A stretch of 64,000 bases of DNA, from positions 1-64,000 of the forward strand of contig JARKPN010000066.1 in NCBI GenBank assembly GCA_029975275.1, in the 5' to 3' direction. Positions 34,153 through 42,728 of the stretch are shown here, piece after piece. Source of the stretch: Geobacteraceae bacterium. Its GTDB lineage: Bacteria; Desulfobacterota; Desulfuromonadia; Geobacterales; Geobacteraceae. A model generated the notes under the pieces. The model saw only the letters and a program-made list of their open reading frames with translations. It was not told the origin of the DNA and made no database searches. The position numbers and the translations under genes are program-made. Positions within the stretch are counted from its first letter, which is position 1. Each line of letters begins with the position of its first letter.

Positions 34153-35226
34153 TCACCCTCCCGGGGGCAGTATGACCGTGAAGGTGCTCCCCGCCCCCTC
34201 GACGCTTTCTACCTTGATGATTCCCCCATGCGCGGCTACTATCTCGCTGCTCAATGCGAGGCCGAGGCCGGTACCTTTGAATCCGGCCGCCTGTTCGGTT
34301 CTAAAGTATTTGTTGAATACCCGGTGAATGTCCTTCTCCGCGATCCCGATGCCGGTATCGCTTACCGCAACATGGAAGTGGTCTTCTTTCATCGATGCGG
34401 TTACGGTGACCCTTCCGTAACGCGGGGTAAATTTGACCGCATTTCCGATAATGTTGGCAAATACCCGGGAAAGCTGCTTCCGGTCCACCTCGATATCAGG
34501 CAGTTCACCCCGTATCCTGAGCTCCAGGGAAACACCGTTCTCGTCGGCCTCCAGCTCACGGTCCCGGCAGCATTCCTCGAGAAGAGAAGCGGGGTTGCAG
34601 CTCCGGCGCTTTATCTGCACCAGGCCCATCTCCAGCCGATAGACGTCCAGAAGGTCCTCGATCATAGAATAGAGGCTCTTGCCGCTCCTCTCCATATCCT
34701 CCAGCATCCTGCTCACCTTCGGATGCATCTCTCCCCACATGCCGAGCTTGACCGCCTGCACATAGCCCTGAATGACCATCAGCGGGGATTTCAGATCATG
34801 GGTCATCTTGGCGACGAACTCTTCGCGGCTGCGCTTCTCCCTCCTTTCCATGGTGACGTCGAAAAGCTCCGTTATGTCGCCCAGGGTCTCGTTGTCCGGC
34901 GACATGAGTTTGGACGAACGGACCTCTATCACCCGGCCGTATATGTTCATCTCCAGCGGAAGATCCCGGCAGTCCTCGCTCATCACCTTGTAGAGCGGGG
35001 TGCGCAGGGGAAGCATGTCGATCCTTTTACCGATGACCGTCTCCTTGAAGACCCGCAGGATACTCTCGGCCCTCCTGTTCATGTATGTCAAAATTCCATT
35101 GCAATCCGTGAAAATGACACCGGTCGAGAGGGAATCAACAACCGATTCCGCAAAGCAACTATCCGAAAATTCGGTAAAAAAGACACCATGAGACTCCATG
35201 TTCATTTTCAAGAGACCGTCTGCCAT
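34153..35226 (-). CDS. Soluble PAS histidine kinase (FlrB/FleS-like)
   Basis: The 357-aa cytosolic kinase has a PAS domain (about 25-125), a HisKA domain with the phospho-acceptor in AKMTHDLKSPLMVIQGYVQ, and an ATPase domain with NIIGNAVKF, DTGIGIAEKD and GTGLGLAL. It has no membrane segment. A sigma-54 promoter lies about 45 bp upstream. It lies near a sigma-54 response regulator and flagellar genes, so it may be the FlrB/FleS-type partner of the regulator at 36239. That pairing is inferred. Confidence 0.85.
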   Translation of the reverse strand: MADGLLKMNMESHGVFFTEFSDSCFAESVVDSLSTGVIFTDCNGILTYMNRRAESILRVFKETVIGKRIDMLPLRTPLYKVMSEDCRDLPLEMNIYGRVIEVRSSKLMSPDNETLGDITELFDVTMERREKRSREEFVAKMTHDLKSPLMVIQGYVQAVKLGMWGEMHPKVSRMLEDMERSGKSLYSMIEDLLDVYRLEMGLVQIKRRSCNPASLLEECCRDRELEADENGVSLELRIRGELPDIEVDRKQLSRVFANIIGNAVKFTPRYGRVTVTASMKEDHFHVAVSDTGIGIAEKDIHRVFNKYFRTEQAAGFKGTGLGLALSSEIVAAHGGIIKVESVEGAGSTFTVILPPGG

Positions 35227-35266
35227 CGTTCGCGAGCTCCTTTGGTGGATGTTCTACCGGATGATG

Positions 35267-35282
35267 AGCAAGAAATCTGCCA
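35267..35282 (-). promoter_or_regulatory. Sigma-54 promoter of the PAS kinase gene
   Basis: The minus strand reads TGGCAG-ATTTC-TTGCT with exact spacing, about 40 bp before the kinase ATG. A ribosome-binding site AAAGGAG lies between them. Confidence 0.7.
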
Positions 35283-35374
35283 ACCGGCAGACAAATCCCC
35301 CCGGCGCCGTAACCATGCGCATGGATCCCGGTGAATCCTGTTCATTAAATACAAGTGCCGCCACGACATGAAAA

Positions 35375-35408
35375 AGACCTGCCGGTTTTTTCGAAACCTG
35401 GCAGGTCT
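35375..35408. repeat. Palindromic dispersed repeat, copy 3
   Basis: A 34-bp diverged copy of the palindrome at 17983 and 18131, with arms AGACCTGCCGGTTTT and AAACCTGGCAGGTCT. It lies in the 220-bp gap between the transglycosylase gene and the PAS kinase gene, so it is intergenic like the others. Confidence 0.8.
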
Positions 35409-35446
35409 GGGTCGTACTCGGTCGGTTGTCTATACCGGATGAAGGC

Positions 35447-36223
35447 TCAGCCGGTGAATTCGGAATAGTAGCCTTTGACGGTGGAGAGGTAGTTGCGGGT
35501 TTCGCGGGGGAGGAAACGGCCTTTTCTGTCCACGTTGCCGGGACCCCAGTTGTAGGCGGCAAGCGCCGAATCCAGGTCACCGTTGTAACGGTCCAGCATC
35601 TGCCGCAGATAACGGGTCCCGGCCATGACGTTCTGCTCCGGATCGAACGAATCGGTCACGCCCAGGCCCCGCGCGGTCCCCGGCATCAGCTGCATCAGCC
35701 CGCGCGCGCCCGCGGACGATACCGCGGTGGGGTTGAAGTTGCTTTCCGCCTTGATCACGGCCAGGATGAGACCCGGCTCCACGCCATACCGTTTTGAGGC
35801 GCGCGTTACGATGTCCTGAAGCGGCTGCGGGGAGGTTTGCGGACTTGCCGGCGAGGTGTCGGCCAACTCCGGAGCACAGCCGGATTCGAGGCTGAGCGAG
35901 CTGCCCGGGAGACGGGCGAGGTTTTCATTGTAGGACGCCAGGCGCTGCAAGAGCTGTGCGGTAGCGGGCATCGATGAAGACGGAGAGAACTCTCCGGTAT
36001 CGGTCTGAAGGGAGACGGCATCGCGCATCATGCGGAGACGCACTATCTCGGCCTCGGCGGCCGCATTGACGGAACGCCCGGCCGCCGTGTCCGTGCCCGC
36101 GCCGGAAGAGGCGAGAAGCTCCCGGAAGGCCTCTCCACGCACGGTACGGCCGCTCGAAAAGGAACCCCTTGGAGAATCGGCCGGAGCGACCCGGCGCAGC
36201 AGCTCTGAGGGATCGATCGTCAC
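35447..36223 (-). CDS. Lytic transglycosylase, probable flagellar muramidase
   Basis: The 258-aa protein has a C-terminal SLT domain: VIKAESNFNPTAVSSAGARG with catalytic Glu160, GLMQLMPGTARGLGV, then the segment ending SALAAYNWGPGNV. The N-terminal 140 residues are low-complexity and there is no Sec signal peptide, which is compatible with export by the flagellar apparatus. It cleaves peptidoglycan, probably to let the rod pass. GTG start after GGGAGG. It lies 15 bp after the sigma-54 regulator gene, so it is co-expressed with it. It takes the place of FlgJ-type muramidases, though the FlgJ rod-cap domain is not evident. Confidence 0.85.
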   Translation of the reverse strand: MTIDPSELLRRVAPADSPRGSFSSGRTVRGEAFRELLASSGAGTDTAAGRSVNAAAEAEIVRLRMMRDAVSLQTDTGEFSPSSSMPATAQLLQRLASYNENLARLPGSSLSLESGCAPELADTSPASPQTSPQPLQDIVTRASKRYGVEPGLILAVIKAESNFNPTAVSSAGARGLMQLMPGTARGLGVTDSFDPEQNVMAGTRYLRQMLDRYNGDLDSALAAYNWGPGNVDRKGRFLPRETRNYLSTVKGYYSEFTG

Positions 36224-36238
36224 GGCGGCTGCCTCCCT

Positions 36239-37633
36239 TCAGCTGGCGTACGCCAGTTCCGGCATGAACATTTTCTTCTTTTTCAGCTTCTCGATGAAGG
36301 TGGTCCGCTTGAGATTCAGCAGCGTGGCGGCCTCCTTCTTGTTACCGCCGGTCTTTTCCAGGGCCTGCAGTATCAGGCGGTTTTCGAATTCCTCGACCGC
36401 GCTGCTCAGGCAGATGCCGTCGATGGGAAGCGGAACCGGTTCGAGACGCGGCCGTGCGCATTTCCCGCGGTACTTCTCGGGCAGGTCCCGCAGGGTAACC
36501 GTGCCGCTACCCTTCACGATCACCATCCTTTCGACCAGGTTTTCCAGTTCCCTGATATTGCCCGGCCAGTCGAAGGCGCAGAGCGCTTCCATGGCCTCGG
36601 TGTCGAACCCCTTCACATCCCTCTTGTTTTCACGGTTGAATTTGCCGATGAAGCTGTCGATGAGGAGCGGGATGTCCTCCTTCCTTTCCCTGAGGGGGGG
36701 TATCACGATGGGTATTACGGAAAGACGGTAGAACAGGTCCTCCCTGAAAACCTTGTCTTCGACCAGCTTCTCCAGGTTCTGGTTGGTGGCGGCGATGATC
36801 CTGGTGTCGATCTTCCTGGACCTGGCGGCGCCGACCGGCTCCAGCTCCCTGTTCTGCAGGACCCTCAGCAGCTTCACCTGGAGGCTGGTCTTCATATCGC
36901 CAATCTCGTCCAGGAACAGGGTCCCCTTGTCGGCCATCTCGAAACGTCCGATCCGGTTGGCCACGGCGCCGGTGAAAGAGCCCTTCACGTGACCGAACAG
37001 CTCGCTCTCCAGCAGCTCGTCGGGGATGGCGCCGCAGTTCACCGGGACGAAATTCCTGTTCCTTCTGGAGCTCAGCTCGTGGATCGACTGGGCCACCAGT
37101 TCCTTGCCCGTGCCCGACTCCCCCTGGATGAGCACCGTGGTATCCGAGTCCGCCACTTTCTCGATGAGCTCAAAGAGCGCCAACATTTTCGGGCTCTCTC
37201 CGATCATGTTGATCCGTGCCCGGTTCCTGACCGCAGGGACGCCGCGGTAACTCCTGCTCTGGAGGGCGTGGTGCTCGAAGCCGCGCTGGACTATCGAATC
37301 CAGCTCTTCCAGGTCAAAGGGTTTTTCCAGATAGAAAAAGGCGCCCGCCTTCAGAAGGTTCTCGGTCATGGCGTTGCTGCCGAATGCGCTGTAGACGATC
37401 GCCACGATCTCGGGCCGGACCGCCTTTACACGCTTGATGAACTCCAGGCCGTTGACCTTGGGCATCATCACGTCGGTCACCACCAGGTCGATGTCCCCGG
37501 ACTCGATCTTTTCCAGGGCCTCTATTGCATCGCAAGCCTGCAGGACCGTGTAGCCCTTGTACCCCAGGAAGGTTGCGACCAAGTCCCTTGTCTGCTTGTC
37601 GTCATCGGTTACCAGAATCCTCTTCTCATTCAT
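36239..37633 (-). CDS. Sigma-54 response regulator, flagellar (FlrC/FgrM-like)
   Basis: The 464-aa protein has a receiver domain with Asp54 in VTDVMMP, a AAA+ domain with Walker A GESGTGKE (171-178), the sigma-54 contact loop GSFTGA (218-223; consensus GAFTGA) and DEIGDM, and a Fis-type helix-turn-helix at the C-terminus (KKEAATLLNLKRTTFIEKL). It activates sigma-54 promoters. It is preceded by its own sigma-54 promoter, which suggests autoregulation, and followed by the transglycosylase gene. It is a candidate for the FgrM-type master regulator of Geobacter flagella, but the second regulator at 38050 competes for that name. Confidence 0.92.
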   Translation of the reverse strand: MNEKRILVTDDDKQTRDLVATFLGYKGYTVLQACDAIEALEKIESGDIDLVVTDVMMPKVNGLEFIKRVKAVRPEIVAIVYSAFGSNAMTENLLKAGAFFYLEKPFDLEELDSIVQRGFEHHALQSRSYRGVPAVRNRARINMIGESPKMLALFELIEKVADSDTTVLIQGESGTGKELVAQSIHELSSRRNRNFVPVNCGAIPDELLESELFGHVKGSFTGAVANRIGRFEMADKGTLFLDEIGDMKTSLQVKLLRVLQNRELEPVGAARSRKIDTRIIAATNQNLEKLVEDKVFREDLFYRLSVIPIVIPPLRERKEDIPLLIDSFIGKFNRENKRDVKGFDTEAMEALCAFDWPGNIRELENLVERMVIVKGSGTVTLRDLPEKYRGKCARPRLEPVPLPIDGICLSSAVEEFENRLILQALEKTGGNKKEAATLLNLKRTTFIEKLKKKKMFMPELAYAS

Positions 37634-37723
37634 GCCGCCCCTCCATCACGAACGCAGCTCATCGAACAAATTGGCTAATATCATGCTTAAAGGCAAGTTC
37701 CGACTTAATTTCACCTAGTGACT

Positions 37724-37739
37724 AGCAACTTCGGTACCA
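37724..37739 (-). promoter_or_regulatory. Sigma-54 promoter of the flagellar regulator
   Basis: The minus strand reads TGGTAC-CGAAG-TTGCT, with exact -24/-12 spacing. It lies about 90 bp upstream of the ATG at 37633. Since the product is a sigma-54 activator, the layout suggests positive feedback. Confidence 0.72.
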
Positions 37740-37966
37740 ATTTGGAGACAGCGCCATCAATTATATATTTGCCTTATATTACGGCAAGTTATCAGCCAAC
37801 AGGGTCCTGTTGATCTTCAAAATAGTTCAGCCAGTGCTGCTCAAACAATGAACAGCACTTGGTTCACGGACGAAAATAAGCCGTAACTTCAACCGGTTAT
37901 GGCTTTATCCCATATTTTGATCAACATCTGAACAGGGATTATCTACTAAAGTGTGAGAGAGAATGT

Positions 37967-37998
37967 ATCGACCCCGCCGCCGAAGCGGAGGGGTCGAT
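37967..37998 (-). terminator. Possible terminator after the second sigma-54 regulator
   Basis: A hairpin with 9-bp arms ATCGACCCC and GGGGTCGAT encloses a small inner hairpin. It lies 51 bp beyond the stop at 38050. The following minus-strand sequence is only moderately T-rich, so rho-independent action is uncertain. Confidence 0.4.
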
Positions 37999-38049
37999 AG
38001 GGTGGAAGGTATCGGATGGCAATAAAGAGTGGGATGGAGGTCCTGTTGT

Positions 38050-39504
38050 CTATTCGGATGCGAGCTTGTATTTCTCCAGCCTGTCCCTGAGCGTGTTCCG
38101 GCTTATTCCCAGGAGTTTGGCGGTGAGCACCTGATTGTTGTGGCTCTTTCGCAGGGCCAGGTGGATCAATGCCTTTTCAAGGCCGGTGCTTATCTTCTCA
38201 TACACCGACCCGTTTTCCTTGCCGCAAATATCTCCGAATACCGGCTCCAGCATGGCGCAGAAGGCGGAAAAATACTCGTCGCCCTCCTTGAGGAGGCTTA
38301 TATCGGGTTGCCTGAAGGTTGATCGCACCTGGAGGAGAGATTCGAAATCCTCGGGCATCAGGATGTCTCCCTTGCACAAGAGAGTCGCCGAGTTGATGAT
38401 GTTTTTCAATTCCCGGATATTTCCCTCCCAGGGATGTTTTTTGAGCAGATCGATCGCGACCGGAGATACTCCCTTGATCCGCTTTTCATACTCGCGGGCG
38501 TATTTTTTAATAAAAAGGTCCGCCAGGAGAGGGAGATCCTCCAGTCTCTCGGTAAGGGGGGGGAGAAAAAACGACACGACCCGCAGCCGGTAGAACAGAT
38601 CGAGCCTGAATTTCTTTTCCCTGACCGCGGCAACCAGGCTGAAATTGGTTGCGGCAATAACCCGTACATTGATCTTTATGGTCTCATTGCCGCCGACCCG
38701 TTCGAACTCCTGGTTCTCCAGCACCCTGAGGAGCTTCCCCTGGTTCGAGATACTCATCTCGCCGATCTCGTCCAGGAATATGGTCCCGCCGTTGCACTGC
38801 TCGAATTTCCCTATCCTGCGGCTGTGGGCGTCGGTGAACGCCCCCTTTTCGTGGCCGAACAGCTCGCTCTCCAGGAGGGTTTCAGGCAGGGCGGCACAGT
38901 TCACCGCCAGGAAAGGCCTGTCGCACCGCCTGGAATTGTTGTAGATCGCCCGGGCCAGCAGCTCCTTGCCCGTGCCGCTCGGCCCCTGAATCAGCACGCT
39001 GGCGTCGGAATCAGCCACTTTGCCGACCATCTTCCAGATCTGGATCATCTGTGGCGACGAACCGATCATGATGTCTTCTTCCAGCTCGGCATCGCCTATC
39101 TGGTCCGAGATCTCGGCATAACGGACCTTGCGGTTGAGCAGGTTGCACTCCAGGGCCTTCCACACCAGCTCCTTCAGCTTGCCTATATCAAACGGTTTGG
39201 TCACGTATTCGTAGGCGCCGTGCTTCATCGCCTCGATGGCGTTCTGCGTGGTCCTGTACCCGGTTGTCATGATAACCGACAATCCGGGGTCAATCTGCTT
39301 GATCTCCTTCAGGACCTCAAGACCCGACTTTTTGGGAAGACAGATGTCCAGAATGGCCACGTTGGGATGATCGAAAACGACCCGCTGCACAGCGGCTTCA
39401 CTGTCGGTTTCGAGAAAAAGCTCCATGTCCTCGTCTTCGAAGACCGCTGCCAGAAGCTGGAGAATCGAATCGTCGTCATCAAGGATGAGAAGTTTGCTCT
39501 TCAT
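38050..39504 (-). CDS. Sigma-54-family response regulator with GAFTDA variant loop
   Basis: The 484-aa protein has a receiver domain with Asp53 in ILDICLP, AAA+ Walker A GPSGTGKE (174-181), the loop GAFTDA at 221-226, DEIGEM, and a Fis-type helix-turn-helix (TAKLLGISRNTLRDRLEKY). The normal loop is GAFTGA, whose second Gly touches sigma-54; here it is Asp. Activity at sigma-54 promoters may be altered. Start ATG 39504; a TTG 8 codons upstream is possible. It is separate from the 36239 regulator by the AT-rich gap. Its kinase is not identified. Confidence 0.9.
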   Translation of the reverse strand: MKSKLLILDDDDSILQLLAAVFEDEDMELFLETDSEAAVQRVVFDHPNVAILDICLPKKSGLEVLKEIKQIDPGLSVIMTTGYRTTQNAIEAMKHGAYEYVTKPFDIGKLKELVWKALECNLLNRKVRYAEISDQIGDAELEEDIMIGSSPQMIQIWKMVGKVADSDASVLIQGPSGTGKELLARAIYNNSRRCDRPFLAVNCAALPETLLESELFGHEKGAFTDAHSRRIGKFEQCNGGTIFLDEIGEMSISNQGKLLRVLENQEFERVGGNETIKINVRVIAATNFSLVAAVREKKFRLDLFYRLRVVSFFLPPLTERLEDLPLLADLFIKKYAREYEKRIKGVSPVAIDLLKKHPWEGNIRELKNIINSATLLCKGDILMPEDFESLLQVRSTFRQPDISLLKEGDEYFSAFCAMLEPVFGDICGKENGSVYEKISTGLEKALIHLALRKSHNNQVLTAKLLGISRNTLRDRLEKYKLASE

Positions 39505-39645
39505 ACGGGTTTTCTCGCGCCTTTCCAACTTGTCGGTTTGGCCGAGAATACCATAAAAAAACGGCTTAGAACAGCCGGAAATCGTCCTGTATATCCGGTC
39601 CGGAAGGGTTATGCGGCACTCATCCCCTGGCGCGCCGGAGCCGGC

Positions 39646-39939
39646 TTAGCCCTCCCAACCGTTCAGCCGGCGCTGCCGGAAAAGCTCGTTCCCGCCCTCC
39701 ACCTCGGCGATAATCCGCTCCGCCTCGCTCCGGGTCAGCCCTACGGTCGGCCGATTTCCCATCCAGTGGGTGAGGTCGTCCTTGGGAGGGGACAACGGCC
39801 GCGGCAAAGGGGGACCGGCTACCGGTTTCCCGTTGAGAAACAGCGCTGCCTCATACTCCCCTTCCCGTCTGACCAGCCTGAATTCGGCGACATATCCGGA
39901 TTGCAGGATCTTCTTCAGGATGAGCCGTTTAACTATCAT
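39646..39939 (-). CDS. Uncharacterised 97-aa protein behind a sigma-28 promoter
   Basis: I do not recognise the family. The 97-aa protein starts MIVKRLILKKILQSGYV and has a beta-like segment (VAEFRLVRREGEYEAALFLNG), a proline-rich PPLPRPLSP turn, and a C-terminal helix (SEAERIIAEVEGG). There is no signal peptide, membrane segment or cysteine. ATG 39939 follows a GAGG motif. A consensus sigma-28 promoter sits about 110 bp upstream, so it is probably a late flagellar or chemotaxis gene. It is not FlgM by sequence. It is divergent from the FliK-like gene. Confidence 0.7.
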   Translation of the reverse strand: MIVKRLILKKILQSGYVAEFRLVRREGEYEAALFLNGKPVAGPPLPRPLSPPKDDLTHWMGNRPTVGLTRSEAERIIAEVEGGNELFRQRRLNGWEG

Positions 39940-40058
39940 GCCAGAGACCTCATGTAAGCGCCGCACGGCTGAGCACCCGCGCGGCTGGTTACGCCTGCAG
40001 GATCGGGTCGAATTTTGCATGGACCGGCTACGGCGGCAAATATTTCCCATGGAGTCCC

Positions 40059-40085
40059 TTATCGGCATGATTCCCTGGAACTTTA
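40059..40085 (-). promoter_or_regulatory. Consensus sigma-28 promoter
   Basis: The minus strand reads TAAA-N15-GCCGATAA, an exact match to the FliA consensus with 15-bp spacing. It drives the 97-aa gene at 39646-39939. It is a better match than the fliC promoter in the -10 element. Confidence 0.8.
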
Positions 40086-40134
40086 CCCGAAAACAGTATC
40101 GCAGTTTCGCAACTCACCGGGAGCACACACAGCA

Positions 40135-41196
40135 ATGAAAATCGACCGTAACCATTGGCTCAGGACATTTCCTACCGCCGCGTCCCCGCCCGTGGACGAG
40201 CATGCGGGGGAGCGCCAGTCCCGCAAGCCGACCCTTCACCCGGGGCAACAGGTGCAGGGTCAGGTACTGGCCCGCCTTTCCGACCAGGTGTACCTGGTAA
40301 GAATCGCGGGGCAGGAGTACCGGACCGAGATCCCCCTCAACCTCAGGCCCGGCGACCCGTTGGAGCTGACCTTCCGTACCGGAGAGCCGCGCCCTTCCTT
40401 CACCCTGAGGGACATCACCTTCCAGGCCTCACCGGCCACCATCAGTTCAACCGCCTCCCGGCTCAGCAGGGTCATGTCCGACATACAGGGAGCGACGACG
40501 GCCCGACCGGCGATCTCTTCTGCTCCCCTCCTCGATGCGCCCCCCTCCGACGCGGTGCGCATGGCCGCATCGCTTCAAAGGGCACTCGTGTTTTCCGGAC
40601 TGTTTTACGAATCGCACCTTGTCCGGTGGCTTCTGGGCGAGAGACCCCTGGCCGAGCTGCTGCAGGAACCCCAGGCTCGTTTTTCCACCCTTCGCGCCAG
40701 GACGAAAGGGGTGAGCGACCGGAACCTTCCCCCGGAAGAAGACGGTATCCTTGAATCGCCTCACCCCGCGGACCGTTCAAATCCGGGCGACTCCGGGGCG
40801 GACGGAATCATGGAGGAGCTGCTCGGACCCGTTTCATACCTTTCCCTGTCGATTGTCCGGGAGCAGTTGGCCGTCCTGCTGTCCGGCATGGTCCGCTGGC
40901 AGGGGGAGATCTGGCCCGACCAGGAGATGGAGTGGGACGTGACGAGAGACGGGGATGGTACGGAAGAAAACGAAGCGCCGTGCTGGCGCACGACGATTCG
41001 CCTGCAGCTGCCGAGATTGGGGGCGGTTGACGCTACGCTCGCCCTTTCTGGCAGCGGAGTGCGGTTGGAGCTTATCACGGACTCACCACGGTCGATGGAT
41101 TTTATGCAACAGGAACTGGAGTCCCTGGACAACAGCATGTCCGAGGCCGGCCTGCGGCTTCGGGAAACGGTGATCGATTGTGAACCTGGGAGATAG
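40135..41196 (+). CDS. FliK-like hook-length control domain protein
   Basis: The 353-aa protein has an N-terminal beta region (HPGQQVQGQVLARLSDQVYLVRIAG, then PGDPLELTF) and a C-terminal region like FliK/Flg-hook domains (TTIRLQLPRLGAVDATLALSGSGVRLELI). It has no signal peptide. The 3' end overlaps the FlhB-C-like gene by 17 bp, a common pairing in deltaproteobacteria and Bacillus. The true FliK is encoded at 20308-22233. Its function may be a second control of export switching. Start ATG 40135 has a weak ribosome-binding site. Confidence 0.7.
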   Translation: MKIDRNHWLRTFPTAASPPVDEHAGERQSRKPTLHPGQQVQGQVLARLSDQVYLVRIAGQEYRTEIPLNLRPGDPLELTFRTGEPRPSFTLRDITFQASPATISSTASRLSRVMSDIQGATTARPAISSAPLLDAPPSDAVRMAASLQRALVFSGLFYESHLVRWLLGERPLAELLQEPQARFSTLRARTKGVSDRNLPPEEDGILESPHPADRSNPGDSGADGIMEELLGPVSYLSLSIVREQLAVLLSGMVRWQGEIWPDQEMEWDVTRDGDGTEENEAPCWRTTIRLQLPRLGAVDATLALSGSGVRLELITDSPRSMDFMQQELESLDNSMSEAGLRLRETVIDCEPGR

Positions 41197-41473
41197 GGAA
41201 GACAGAAAGGCGGTCGCCCTTGCCTACGGGGAAGGACACTATGCGCCGAAGGTGATTGCGAGGGGGATGGGTGTGGTCGCCGAGGCGGTCATCGACAGCG
41301 CCCGGGAGGCGGGAGTCTTTATCCACGAGTCTCCCGAGCTGGTCAACCTCCTCATGGGGGTGGACCTCGACAGACACGTCCCGCCGGAACTCTATCGGGC
41401 GGTAGCCGAGCTGCTTGCCTGGATCTATTGGCTGGAAGGCCGTTTCCCTCCCGGGTGGGATGAGGGTGGTTAA
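41180..41473 (+). CDS. FlhB C-terminal-like protein (FlhX type)
   Basis: The 97-aa protein matches the cytosolic C-terminal part of FlhB: KAVALAYGEGHYAPKVIARGMG, VFIHESPELVNLLMGVDLDRHVPPELY and VAELLAWIYWLEG. It lacks membrane segments and the NPTH site. Such proteins can replace the cleaved FlhB C-terminal fragment in other bacteria. It starts at GTG inside the FliK-like gene. Its stop overlaps the stop of the convergent HDOD gene by 4 bp. Confidence 0.88.
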   Translation: MNLGDREDRKAVALAYGEGHYAPKVIARGMGVVAEAVIDSAREAGVFIHESPELVNLLMGVDLDRHVPPELYRAVAELLAWIYWLEGRFPPGWDEGG

Positions 41474-42714
41474 ACCAGGTCGTCAAGCCCGTTGGTCCAC
41501 GCTATGGCCTCCAACTGCGCCTCCAGAAGGAGGCCCATTTCGCATTTGAATCCGGCGAGGATCATCTTCACTGCGCCGAAATCCAGGGTCTCCAGCTTTT
41601 CCACAAGCAGGAGGAGGCAACCCAGGGGGCCTTCACGCCTGAGGAGCGCCAGGCGTACCTCTTCGCTCAGGTTGAGCTGGTCGGCGATTTCTTCCATGGG
41701 CGTTTCCAGCAGGACATCGACCAGCGAAAGCACACCGGTCATGAAGGCGGTGTCGGAGCAGTCCCGGTCCTGAAACCGCTGCCGGAGTCTCAATGCCAGG
41801 AGTTCCATGAGCCTGCCGCGGGTGGCGGCTGTCTCCAGAAGAGGGTTTCCGGCCTCTCCCTGTTTGTCTGACGCGAACAGCGCCAGTTGGATCCAGCGTT
41901 TCAACTGGCTCATGCCCAGCACCGTGAGGGCATGGCGAAGGGTGCGGATCCTTTCCTTCATCCCGATGACAACGGAATTTACCAGCCGCAGCAGATTGTA
42001 GGAAAGGTTCGGATTCTGCTTGACCGCCTCCTCGATCTCCGATATCTCGGCATCCCGGCAGACCAGGCCGAGAAGCCTCAGAAGAGCGAGCCCGGAAGCG
42101 TCGACCTTTTTCCTGTTCAGCACCGCGGGCCTGGCAAAATAGTACCCCTGAAACAGGTCGAAACCAAGCTCCAGACAGTGGCGGTACTGTTGCACCGTCT
42201 CGACCTTCTCCGCCAGCAGTTTGAGGCCACGGTTTCCGAGACGGGTGATCGTATCCGTCAGCCTTTCGGGGGAAAGCTGCAGGATGTCTATTTTTACTAT
42301 ATCTACGATGTCGTAGAACGGCTCGTAGTCGGGATGATACAGGTTGTCGTCCAGGGCCAGGGTGAACCCCAGGTCCTTCAGTTCCCGGCACCTCCGCAAT
42401 GATGATTCGCTCGGTTTCACCGTCTCAAGGATCTCGACGACGATTTTCCCGGCAGGAAGAAGCTCCAGAGAATCGCTCATCAGGAGTCGCTCGGTCACGT
42501 TGACGAATCCCAGGTGTCTGCCCAGGACTTCCCTGATGCCGAAATTTGACAGCATGTGGCTGACTACGAACAAATCCGCATTGGAAAAATTCTTTACATC
42601 GGCATAGTGGGTATCCGTCGCGCGGAACAGCAATTCGTAGCCGACGATGTTCCGACGGCGATTCAGAATCGGCTGTCGTCCCAGAAATACGTCCTTTCCG
42701 GCATCATTCATCAC
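41470..42714 (-). CDS. HDOD/EAL-type signalling protein
   Basis: The 414-aa protein has an N-terminal EAL-like domain (GRQPILNRRRNIVGYELLFRAT, LALDDN, VKIDI, AEKVET, FQGYYFARP) and a C-terminal HDOD domain (SYNLLRLVNSVVIGMKERIRTLRHALTVLGM). The EAL motif reads YELLF, so c-di-GMP hydrolysis is doubtful. Proteins of this build regulate motility or biofilm in some bacteria (CdgJ type). It is convergent with the FlhX-like gene. A role in motility control is inferred. Confidence 0.88.
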   Translation of the reverse strand: MMNDAGKDVFLGRQPILNRRRNIVGYELLFRATDTHYADVKNFSNADLFVVSHMLSNFGIREVLGRHLGFVNVTERLLMSDSLELLPAGKIVVEILETVKPSESSLRRCRELKDLGFTLALDDNLYHPDYEPFYDIVDIVKIDILQLSPERLTDTITRLGNRGLKLLAEKVETVQQYRHCLELGFDLFQGYYFARPAVLNRKKVDASGLALLRLLGLVCRDAEISEIEEAVKQNPNLSYNLLRLVNSVVIGMKERIRTLRHALTVLGMSQLKRWIQLALFASDKQGEAGNPLLETAATRGRLMELLALRLRQRFQDRDCSDTAFMTGVLSLVDVLLETPMEEIADQLNLSEEVRLALLRREGPLGCLLLLVEKLETLDFGAVKMILAGFKCEMGLLLEAQLEAIAWTNGLDDLV

Positions 42715-42728
42715 TTTTGTCCGTCTGG

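Larger units (their letters stand above)
37634..38049. other. AT-rich intergenic region of 416 bp
   Basis: The gap between the two sigma-54 regulator genes is markedly AT-richer than its surroundings. It holds the sigma-54 promoter at 37724-37739 and a hairpin at 37967-37998. I see no open frame with a plausible start and ribosome-binding site. The rest may hold activator-binding sites or a small RNA; I cannot tell. Confidence 0.6.
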
